Positions 1 through 11,100 of a stretch of DNA of 64,000 nt are shown here, piece by piece. A model generated the notes under the pieces. It made no database searches, had not been told where the DNA came from, and was given only the letters and a program-made list of their open reading frames with translations. The stretch covers positions 13,950,001 through 14,014,000 of the forward strand of contig OX335655.1 in assembly GCA_946894095.1 (NCBI GenBank), given 5' to 3'. The DNA comes from Incurvaria masculella (lineage: Eukaryota; Arthropoda; Insecta; Lepidoptera; Incurvariidae). The position numbers were made by a program, and so were the translations under genes. Numbering within the stretch: position 1 is the first letter of the stretch; each line of letters begins with the position of its first letter.

Positions 1-1018
1 TACCTTTTTTTATTTATCGATGCACAGATTCTTTTCCCTTTTTGAAAAACACATTTTCTAGGAGAAAAGTTCTTCTGATGAACTAGACATTTTGCATACT
101 ACTTAAATAGGTTTACCTGCTTAGACCAGCTTGCACTAGGTACTGTCTGCGCCGGTCGACGCCGATAGGTCGGCGCCGCACTATGGAACGAGCTTGTATG
201 GGCCTATAAAAATAGCGATTTTGAAAATTTTACTTTCGATTTGTAAAATAATTTGTATGTAAATATATCGAGACCACTTATTAAACATATTTTATGATGG
301 TACAGTCTACATATAAAGAGTACACATTTAAAAAAAAATATTTTAAGTTTTTTTTGTATGAGATGTAACTATATGACTGCTTGGAACTGTCAAGACGAAT
401 CAAGCATAGTTATATGGTAGATCCGCAAACAAACCGAACTGCGTAAAAACTAGATCCGGATCGGTCCGGGAACTTAAGATATGTCATTAAAAAAAATAAT
501 TAAACTTTGCCTTACACATATTAAATATATTTCATGAAAGTATAGTCTGCATATAAAGTGTACATAAAGTAATCCCGTACATTTACGTTCGTGGTGCCCT
601 CTGTTTTTTTTCTGAAATCTTATGTTTCTACCCTAAACCTGGCTTCTTTGGACTGTTTTTGCCAATCGGCACAATATTGTGATATTCTACTATAGCTGTA
701 CCATTAATCAGTAGTATTAATCAGTTAACACTGGGAATCATTTAGGACCAGTTATACAGGTTAAAAAAAGCTGGGCAGTCTTGTTCATACTAAACAAACT
801 TTATTATAGCGTCAATTTTTTCACCACTCGTAAAATATGGCAATTTGCTCTATTAAGTTCAATTTCAACATCGGTAATCCTGGCTGTCTGGCCCGGATTC
901 GATAAGATAGCCTAGCACTAGCCGTATTTTTGTTATTATTAGTAGCTTCTATTTGCTTAATTACGCTGACAGCTTTCTTTTAAATTAAAACTTTATGAAA
1001 TTTTAAAAACTTTTTGAA

Positions 1019-1188
1019 ATAATATTGAGGAAATTGAGCAATTTCAAATACATGGATAGAGTAAATATATTTTTTAAATCTATTCTGTTTTATTTTGTAA
1101 TGTCTTTGAGAATTTTACACTTCTTTTGGGGTAAGTCACCTAGACGTCACCTGTTGTGTTAAATTAACAGTTTTCTTCCCAATTGTAA
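1019..1188 (+). repeat. dispersed repeat 'TATTCTGTTT...CACCTG', copy 1
   Basis: Shares an ordered set of blocks with 1691-1903 and, inverted, 55979-56166: ATTGAG near the start, GAGTAAATA, TCTATTCTGTTT, GGTAAG, CGxCACCTG and AACAGTTTTCTTCCCC/A. Diverged; no coding capacity seen. Confidence 0.6.
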
Positions 1189-1303
1189 AGGTTTTCCGTA
1201 TATTCTGGTCATATTTTAATAGTATGTAAAAGCTTTTGAGGCGAAAATCACAAGGGGAAGATAAACTTTAAAGACGAACTTTTACAAGCGATAACTAATA
1301 AAA

Positions 1304-1432
1304 GTCTGACAGCCGTATTAAGAGTGAACCTGTCAAAAGTTAGTACATGATTAGCACCGAACTAACCATAAACCGGTTTAGTCCGGCAATAATCCGCGTA
1401 ATAAAGTTAGTCCGCCCACTCTGAATACGACA
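1304..1432 (-). repeat. ~125-bp MITE-like element, copy 1
   Basis: Inverted relative to 11307-11428. Shared blocks: GTATTCAGAGTGGG, CTAACTTTA, CGGACTAAACCGGTTT, ATGGTTAGT, GGTGCTAAT, TTTTGACAGGTT. The ends form a short inverted repeat (GTATTxAGAGTG type). No coding capacity. Confidence 0.6.
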
Positions 1433-1690
1433 GTAACATTTTTATAATACCTAGCTTGGCAAGAAAAATTTAGGGAAAAATTTACTGGAGAAGCATTATG
1501 AACAAACCATAAAAGATAAATCTGTGCCAATACGCAAGTTTGATTTACGAGGTTTTAGGTGAAAGATGTACTCAATGATGCAGTTAGAATAAGTTTTACA
1601 GGAAAATAAAAGTTTTTGTTTGTCTTCAGACAAATTTATGTGTCATTGACCAGCACAAAATATGAAACGAAATATTATAGGTCATATTTT

Positions 1691-1903
1691 TGTGATATTT
1701 TCTTTCCCAGGACTTCTTTTGATTAACATAATTGAGACCTATTTATATTCGGAATACACAGATTGAGTAAATACTATTTTCAAATCTATTCTGTTTGATT
1801 TTGTATGGTATCCTACAGATTTGACCGATCTCTTAGGTAAGCTCGCTTAAACGGCACCTGTCGTGATAAATAAACAGTTTTCTTCCCCATTGGCAGTTCA
1901 ATG
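1691..1903 (+). repeat. dispersed repeat 'TATTCTGTTT...CACCTG', copy 2
   Basis: The longest of the three copies; begins TGTGATATTTTCTTTCCCAG and ends with CAGTTTTCTTCCCCATT. Together with 1019-1188 it makes a direct repeat about 700 bp apart. Confidence 0.65.
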
Positions 1904-2039
1904 GTTACTTTCAATTCATACTTTTACTAATCTGTGTCGCATTTTATATCGATTGTTCCTTTTGGACGTCACTAAAACACAACGTTCATCTACGTATATG
2001 CAATGTAGGTATGTATAGCCAAAGTGACACTCTATCGTT

Positions 2040-2400
2040 CCTTCTAGAGATTCTCTTTCTACGTGTCAGGCGTGTGTCCCTTTCATCTGTGACTAACTCG
2101 TTTTCGCTTTCCTGAGTAGATATGCAGTGCCCTACCCTACCTCCAGAGCGTGAGCACTGTGTACGGCATTTCGTGATGCAGCGTTGACGTCATACTGTTC
2201 ACGTGACGCCATTTTGAGGGCTGTAAGCGCGAATCGGACCATTTTTGACCGCGCTTTCGGTGACGATGGTTTAAATCGGACCGTAAGTATCACTTCTATG
2301 CGTGTAGCAGCGAGCATGGATGTGTTGTAATTCTTAAGCGAACTCACTCGCCGGCGCTCCCGTTTGTGTATGACAAGTGGTTTCCACTCCCGTCCTATGC
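2040..2400. promoter_or_regulatory. possible regulatory segment with CRE and E-box
   Basis: A less AT-rich patch with TGACGTCA (2185-2192) and CACGTG (2200-2205) within 20 bases, followed by GCCATTTTGAG. It could be a promoter or enhancer downstream of caskin. No transcription start or linked gene can be shown. Confidence 0.2.
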
Positions 2401-2459
2401 TCGCTGGTGCGTCATAACGGAAATCAAACGATCAACTTATTGTTTACAAATATATTTTT

Positions 2460-4884
2460 CAAAATAAAATAAGAACTTATATAAAATCCACTAAGTTGCA
2501 CCGGGAAATTCTAATAAAACATGATTCAAACACATTATTGCATTTCACTAACAATCATCAATTCTCAAACAATTTTGTTTTAATTTTAAAATGACAAAAT
2601 TGTTTATTTTGTCATTATTTTGTCGTTATTATATATAAAAGTTCTTTCTCATTTTGACTAGTTTTCCAAAGGATATTCTTTTGTTTGTATGTAAGTACAA
2701 TATAACCATAAAGAGACAAAATTTCGGTAAAAATGAACTCGATTTCAAAATGCAATACAAAATAAATGCATTTTCTGTGTGGACCAATATGTGGCTGCAG
2801 TAAACATAACTATTCCTTTATAAAGGTAGAAATGCTGCTCTATCAAACTATATACAGGTGTAAAGCTTAAGTATTCAGCACTGAGCTACATTACACGACT
2901 GTTGCAATAACCTAACGTCTTACGGCAACACGGGTACGAGGTTAGGAAGATAAACGTCAGTATCACGAGAGGACACAAGTATGTATACGCTATCATTTTA
3001 ATGTATTTATATGGCCACTAGCTATCACAAACTAGGTGTAGGATTTCTGTCTTAATATAGGGAAATCATTTTATAAACCTATATGCTTGGACATGGAACA
3101 TATCATTTCTTTCAATTGCACTTAGCATACAATGATTTTTATGTATATAAATATAAAATGGCTGCCACTCGAACCAACATACGAAAGGGAAACCAGAGGC
3201 AACACACAGATTAAGCAAACGTTGTGGTGGTTCAATATTTTTGAGTGATTTTTATTTACAATCCATAAAAAGTATTCTGTGAAATAAAAAGGGGTGGTGA
3301 CACCCACAAATTATATGCGTGACATTATTATCAGTTTTATATAACCTATATTATACAAAGTTGTAGGCAGGTTTAAATCTACAAGTTATATTGATCCGTA
3401 CACTTCATTATGCTATGTTATTTAAAGTACAAATTCTACCCAATACGTAGTGCTACGAAAAGGGAAACCAACATCCTAACGATTGTACATAGATGCTACA
3501 TATGTATTCCCAACAACTAGGTACACACGTTTATTTCATGATTACAATATTATATGTATATTTACAAAACCTATCCACTCGTACACAATTGTAAGTACAT
3601 GTACATAGTATAAACTTAAATGTTTATATTTCATGCTAAAAGGAAAAGATTAAATTCATTTCTTTAAGTACCTACACACTGTTACACAAAAACAAACAAA
3701 CTTATACGTTCCACATAATTTAAATTCCGTCCATCAATATGATGAACTGTCACTGACATAATTAAAAAATGTTGCAAAGGGAACATCCAAAATGTTTTCA
3801 CAAATAAGTTAAAAAACAATAAAATTATTTATTCAACTTCATGGTGGCATTTTTACAAATCCATACAATACAATCAAAAGCGGGTGTAATATTGACATAA
3901 CATGTAATACAATAAAGAAGAAAATCCTCATATGAGTGTCCATATTTTTGTTTCATTAATAAAATCAAAACATTTGTAGTTACTAGTTTATGTAGTCTGT
4001 GATTATCCAAAAATACCATATATTTTTCCTGGAACTTTAGTTGGAAGGAATGTTTCATACAATATTTTAAGAAAACTGGTCACAGAACGGAGTAGCAATA
4101 TACAGTATGATCTACGCATATATCTGTGGAACACAAACATTGAATACGAGACAACTTTAAAATAAGAAGAGCATTTCAGTTGAAAAATTCTAATAGGAAT
4201 TTATTGAAGACAGCCAAATATAAAAAACACATTGCTTACATATTACAATAAAATCATTTAATCATCAAATTAAACCATCTATTGCATCTTAAAAACAAAT
4301 GGATTTTATTCAAACAAACTTAAATAAATTAAAATCCTATAGATATAAGATATAATTGTCCAGCCTGTACAAGTTGTACTTTTTATAATCACTCGGCAGA
4401 TACACTGAGATACAACAGCAGGAGTACCAAACCGTTATCATCAACCATCGGATTCATTTTCCGAATTTGGTGACTTACTCCATTTTTAAGATTCCTCAAG
4501 AATTACCAAATAGAGCTACTTTGATACTTGTCAAATAAAAGTCGGCTATGAATGAACATAACAATATTCCAAATTCAAAAGTAAACATGACATTCGTATT
4601 CTCTTATCAACAACCCAGTGCTAGGCAACAGATAAAAACAATTGCCAAGCAATCAATAGAACAACAGCATTCTCCATTTGAATTCTCGGCCATTACGTAA
4701 AGGTCAAATATTCGGAATAATGTTTTTATCTTTATCCACGCGAAAAGCGATCCTTTGAAATAACAGTTTGAATGCGCCATCTTTATGGTGCCGGTACTTT
4801 TGATGCATGATTGGGTACGTGTACAACTAACAACTGAATGCACTTATGAGTTTGAAAAGCGACCAACTAAAGGAAGCTCCACGA
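2460..4884 (-). other. probable caskin 3' UTR
   Basis: About 2.4 kb of AT-rich, apparently single-copy DNA follows the stop codon. It holds several TTTATT (AATAAA on the minus strand), for example near 4199, 3531 and 3253, so the poly(A) site cannot be fixed. On the minus strand there are UGUA-type Pumilio motifs at 3253-3260, 3559-3566 and 2849-2856. Short open frames here look random. Long 3' UTRs are common in neuronal genes; the extent is inferred. Confidence 0.45.
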
Positions 4885-5160
4885 TTAGGACTCGGCGAGT
4901 CCCTGCCGCTTCTCCTCCTCGAGCATGGCGTCGAGCTCGTCGGTGAGGTTGGCGAGCATGTTGCCGATGTCGTTGAGCACGTCGCCGGGCTCGGCTGCGG
5001 CAGCGGCGGGGGTGGGGGCGGAGGGCGCGCGCGGCGGCAGCGCCGAGCGCGCGTACTCGCCCGTGTGCGGCCGCGAGCCCACCTGCCCGCGGTTCTGCTT
5101 GATGGTGCCCGCGTTCTCGTTCGCGAACGGGATGCTGTCCGACTCGGTGCTCGAGCTCGA
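4885..5160 (-). CDS. ckn: caskin last coding exon, C-terminal tail and stop
   Basis: Acceptor CTTCCAG is followed by SSSSTESDSIPFANENAGTI, a Pro/Ala-rich spacer, and the tail GDVLNDIGNMLANLTDELDA then MLEEEKRQGLAES and TAA (4885-4887 on the plus strand as TTA). The tail is an amphipathic, acidic helix and matches what I know of the conserved caskin C-terminal tail. No intron separates the tail from the stop. The reverse strand also has an open frame here, a by-product of GC richness. Confidence 0.94.
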   Translation of the reverse strand, partial: SSSSTESDSIPFANENAGTIKQNRGQVGSRPHTGEYARSALPPRAPSAPTPAAAAAEPGDVLNDIGNMLANLTDELDAMLEEEKRQGLAES

Positions 5161-8100
5161 CTGGAAGGGAGGGGGTGCGCATTTAGTAATGTCCATTCTG
5201 TGCTTTTGTCATTTCTGTTCGAAAGAAATTGGGCCCTAAGTCTATTAGTTTATATAGTACTAGCAGCCCGTCCCGGCTTTGCACGGGCAAAATGTCATTT
5301 AAAAAAATATTATTTTGACACAATGATACACAAATAAACCATTTTTACGTAGAGTTCCTACATTGAGATATTTGAAATAAAAAAAACTTAGATATTATTA
5401 TTACATGATTATTAGATATTAGAGAAATAATAAATCAAAGTGCTATAGGGCGAACCGCGGCCTCCGAGGCACGCTCCCGCCGCCCCGGCCGGCCGGTACC
5501 GCCGCAAACACTACATCCCGCAATTTTTAAATCTATAATATCTTCGAAAATATTCATTTAAATCATATGCTGTAAAGGGCCGTATAGATCTATATTAAAT
5601 CAACAATGTATTTAAGGTATTTAAATGGATAAGGATTAATGCTGTATTGGTTAAAATCGCTTCGAAAATTAGCCATTATTTGTCGTAAAAAGTAAATGAG
5701 AAAAAAAAAATATTGTGGGATATCCATAAGAGATAGATGCATACCATCGCGGAGTTTTCTGTAGACCTTTTCAATGTATACAATACTTAGTATATTATTT
5801 TGATAAATCTCATAGGGTTCAGCCTGCGTTTGCAATGTAAGCGGAAAAAAATATTTTTTTACGACATCACATTGGAAACCTCAAAAATAACAGTATTTCT
5901 CCAATATTTAATGGATGTTATTAGACATATAAACCTTCCTTATAAACTTGAATCACTCTATCTATTAAAAAAAACCGCATCAAAATCCGTAGCGTAGTTT
6001 TAAAGATTTAAGCGTACATAGGGATATAGTGATATAGGGACAGAGAAAGCGACTTTGTTTTATACTATTTTATATTATACTATGTAGTGATTTATAGTAT
6101 TTATAGTATATATAGTACTTGTATAGCTGTATACAAGACCATCTTCAAAACAATTTGGACACATGGAATCCAGCTGTAGGGCACTGCTAGCAATAGCAAC
6201 ATTAAGATTCTCGAAATATTCCAGAGCAAGAATTTGAGAGCCATGCTAGACATACCCTACTATGTAAGCAACAAGCACAAGGACCTAAAAATCAACGCTG
6301 ATACACAATAAATTGTTAAACACAGCGAAAGCTATCAAGTCATCTTAATGAACTAGCATCAAAACTAGTGGGCACAGGAAGCAACACACATTCCAGACTG
6401 AATCGGCATAGTGTCCCTATGCTAGAAAAGAGATTTGACCACAGCAAATGAAAAGGGACTCTTAACATCCCCTCCTGCTAACAAACTCATCTGGATGGCT
6501 CATTGTGTTTACACAGATCGCCGAGTTGCAGTCAAAACAATAAAAAAAAAAGTTGATACCTTGAAGCTGGCGTCGGAGCCGGTGCGCAGCTTGTCGTCGT
6601 CGCGGTAGCGGCGCGGCGCGTGCGGCGTGTGCGGCGCTGTGGCGGGCGCGGGCGCGGGCGGCGAGGCGGGCGCGGGCGGCGGCGGCAGCGCGAGCCCCGC
6701 GCTCTCCAGCGACACCGACAGCGAGTCCGAGCTCGGGTACGCCGGCAGCGACAGCGGCAGCGGCTCCACCGCGTGGATCTCGACGGTCGTGCGCCCGTAG
6801 CGGAACGGCGCGTACTGCCCGGAGCAGCCGCGCTTCGGCGGCTCCGGCGGCGGCTTGCGCGCGACGTGCGGCGACGCGCCGTACGCGACGCGCTGCATGC
6901 GCGCCGAGTACGCGACCTCGTCGTACGCGTAGTCGGGCGACTTCTCCCTGTAGACGGGCGTCGCGGCGATCTTGGCGACGGGTCGCGGGCGCGCGAGGCC
7001 GCGCGGTCGCGGGAGGGTGCCCCCGCCGCCGCCGCCGCCGCCGCTCTCGTAGCAGTCGTTGGTGGGCGTGATGTCGCCGTCGTCGTAGGAGCGCCGCCAG
7101 GGGCCGCCCTGCGCGAAGTAGAGCCCGCCGCTCTCCGGCGAGAAGGTGGTGTGCGAGGCGCGCTCGGAGGGGTCCTCGAGGCTCTCGAGCGACTTGCCGC
7201 GCGGGTGGCGCACCTGTAACCATGCATTCCAAGTTAATGTTCCAAGATATGTTGTACCCCCAGAAGAGAAAAGGAAGGAGAAGTGTTATGCGGGCGTCAA
7301 CCGGTTCGACGAAAATCGAGAAACTAGGCGTCGTGCCAAACGGTCCAAATATCACTGCATGAATGTGCTCCCGAAATGCAGCAAACACTCTAAAATGTAT
7401 GCAACTATGCATGTTTGTGTGCTGCCTGTACATTCAAGGTTATTCAAGTTTATAAAATGGGCGACAGCGGGTATCACTGTAGGCGCGCTAGATGGCACAT
7501 CTCCTTCCTTTTAGTGTCAGAGGTAGTACCTACATCTAGGGCGATTGGATTTTTGACATTGGAAGTGTTTCGTTGTTCAAGAGATGCAATAGTCTTTTAT
7601 TTCAAAGATCTGTAAGAAAAGTTCATTATTGGACGTATGTACAAAGATCTGTCGAAAAAGTGTTGCAATACATAAACCAATTGACAAAAGAAATGTATTT
7701 AAATATTAAGATACTCATGCAAAACACTTTTTAATTTTAAGACATCTGATCATGGAATAATTTTAGATAAGTGTATCCTATACCGTTTGTTGTTTGTTGG
7801 TTTATTTAAATAATAGTATACATAGATTCTAAAACTTAATCAGATTCCTTTTCATCTGTTAAGTTTTCAAAAACCGTAAAATACCTAAATGTGTCCATTT
7901 CCACGGAAACACATGCGTCAATACAATGCGTATAAAAGTCGTCGACAATGACAAGTTTTGAATTTCAAAGAGAATAGGTCATGCTCACCGCAAATCGTAG
8001 CAATATTTTCTTCACCTTTTTTGATATGTATCATTGTATCTTTCTATTTCGCACTTCACCTGCAAACTACCACTTTTATATTGCTTTGGTCTCTCATTGT

Positions 8101-11100
8101 GCTAAGGGAAGAGGGATTGTTTTTATTAGGGGAGTTTGTGTGTCCATTTACATGGCGCCACAGTAGTTTCTCGCTATTTCTGCTTTAACTATATTAAAAA
8201 TAGAGAGTTACTAACTGTAATTACTGTATTACTAAGAAGTTATGTATTTAATGTCATAAAATTAATTGTAAACAAAAATTGCTACCCTATGTAAGATAAT
8301 TAAGAGGCGTAGCGTAAAAAGTTGCAACATTATTTATCATCACAATTATTATATACCAGTTTTTTATTATTTTTTAGATTAAATACACAATTTCTTGCTC
8401 GCCGCCAATACAGTTATGATTCGTTAATTCGTATTTTTAAGGAGTTATGGTAGAAATTGCTATGAACGACCTTTAACTCTACTTTGATGCAGACACTTCC
8501 TTTAATGCTAGTGACTGGCCTTTTGCAGGTGGCCCTAAGCGATCATGTGACGCACGTAAGAAGAAAACCATCCCTATTCCCTTTGCACAGCAACAAACTA
8601 GAGTAATATAAGTGGTAGCTTTTAGGTGCAAAACTAGTGAAGTGCGCAGCAGTAGAAGGATGGACGATACAGAATGGACTCAGAAAAGGCAAACAAAATA
8701 TTTCCACATCAGGGCCTAAAATGCATAGGCCAAGACAACACCAAACCGGCATGCACTTCATCGGAGTAAACATTCGATCGCAGGCATTAGTCAATTCATG
8801 CTAAACAAATTCGAGATAAATCACTTTCGGTCGGTGAAAATGTCATCATATATTGATCTCGAGTTTGATTTTAGTGAAGCGGATATTAAAAGTATAACAG
8901 AGAGGTCCGTTCGCACACGCAAAAACTAAAGAGCGCTGTTGCATACCTGAATGGGGACGAGGTCTGTCCCGCTGAGGGCCGTCGGTAAAGCGTCAAAGTT
9001 TAGGTTGGGAGGTTTTTGGTATCCGGCGCTAAGGGTCCTCGCCTGGCGGGCGTGGGGGTCCCAGGGCGGCGGGTACGTCCCCCGCTGCGCCGCAATGGGC
9101 ATTCCGCGCGTCCGGTATAGCGTTAGGAGGCGAGCGGAGGTGCGGTTTGGTGGCGGTTTTTGAAAAGAAAAGAAAAAACAAAACATTCACATGCTGCCGT
9201 GGGCCGAGGGGGGGCTATGGTGACGGGTGATGATGCGGTGAGGTGAGGCGGCTGAGCTTGTGCTCGCGGGAGGGTTACCATATGCGAAATCGGAACTTCC
9301 TCATAAAATTCTGACTTTTGGCCGCAAACGCGCATGCCGCCAAGACGGTAAAACTGTTTTTTTTTTTTGGTTCTCTAATCCTTCTCACAAATGCGACAAT
9401 TCTGAAGGCCGGAATCCTGACCCGAGTTTTAAAACCCAGACATGTCAGGACAGATGCTGACGTTTGGTAACCCTACCCAGATGTGATGTCAGTCGTGAGA
9501 GTGTCATGAAAAGACCGTTGGCTACAAGACTCCTCTAAGGATAAGCGTAGAATGCAAGAAGTTAACGCAAAGTGGGAAAATTAAATATTCGTCTCTCATC
9601 GTCCGTTTGAAAAGGATTAAATTTTATCCTTTTTATCCGCCTAGCAATTTTGCCGTTGTTGCCAATTTTTAGAGACAACATTGAAATTTTCCCCGCAACT
9701 AGCAACACATAAGAAAAATGGCGATAAGTGACACGGGTTGCTCCGCTAATGAACGGATTCCATCAACTAAAATGTGGGTGACATTGATCAAACGGCATAA
9801 GCTGAACGTTCTGTTAATTATTTTCATCAGCAGCGTTTAATTAGTAAAGTTAGAAATTAATAACAGAGCAAAGCAAGTATTAGGGTACTCTGTGTTATCA
9901 AGAAAAGCGAAAGTGTTAATAGACTTTCCATAGACTAACGTCAATATAGCATAGCACGTTCACACAAGAGATAGGTAAAAAGGAGTTTCGATATTTCCAC
10001 CACCACTTAAAATATGCAATTCTTGCAAGTCTCTTTTTGATCATACTGAGTAAAGAGATATTGATAAAAACAATGATGAAATGTCATGAGATGGATATGA
10101 GTCAGTACAGTAACATATTTCAATGTCGTTATGCTGGAAGGATAAAGAATTGCTAAGTCCGTTTTAATCTCAGATCGACATCAGTATGATAGAGAAAGAT
10201 CTGAATTTTGTCTCAGAATCATTTCTTTGTCATTAAATCTTTTTCTATTTCCAGTATAATGACATGAATGAACATACATGACCGAACAATGGACAGATAA
10301 ATAATTTAGGATGTGCTAGATGTTCAGATGAAATAACACCCTAAGAAAGTATAATCAAAGCTAGGGACAATTTATTTATACCATTCTGAACATCGAGCAC
10401 ATACTTGAAGTAACCAAGAATCATCTATAAATTTGTAGTTTCAGTCTAGAGTGAAGCGGAAACGTCACTACACTGTGGTGGACAGAAACAAGATGGCGGC
10501 GTCGGCACTGACCTGGCCCTGCAGAGGGTGCGACAGACGCGTGAAGTCCAGAGAGCTCTGGTTGCTGATGCTCCTCTTCCCGGATCGGATGTCTTTGACT
10601 CGCTTTATGGCTAGAAGTATTTTCTTTTGGTGACCTAATCGGACGATTCCGGTGTCTTCCAAGTCCTGGAAAAATTAGGCATGAATTAATCAACAACGTT
10701 TTATGAATCATAAAAAAGAGATAAACCTACATGTTTTTTTAAAAAGAATCAAGAATGTTGAAGAATATTATTACGTACTTAATTTAACCAATTTGTTCGT
10801 TCACATGTGTGCTCTATTTTTTTTCAACGATTTAATAAATGAATTTAGCTTCAAACAATTTAAATGATGTATATTATATAGATATGTATTAGTGTATATG
10901 TTGTTTGTATGTATGTGTATTAATATGTACATTGTAAACGGCATCACCCTTACCGCCACAAATTGGACTTTGACCCACATACTTACCCAATTTTCTTACA
11001 AATCCAATGCCCACTGTGGCGTATAGTATATACCGGTTTCTGCCACGCTTGATCTATTATAAAAACTTTAAATTCTTATCCTCTCACCAAAGGTTGACTG

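Noticed and set aside
4844..5337. Other open frames over the last caskin exon, including a 163-codon plus-strand frame
   Set aside because: Only the frame ending at 4885 gives the conserved caskin tail; the others are Arg/Ala/Gly-rich by-products.
6462..7433. Long open frames on both strands over the large GC-rich exon (up to 323 codons, Arg/Ala-rich)
   Set aside because: They are compositional shadows. Only the 218-codon minus-strand frame between good splice sites links in phase with the neighbouring caskin exons.
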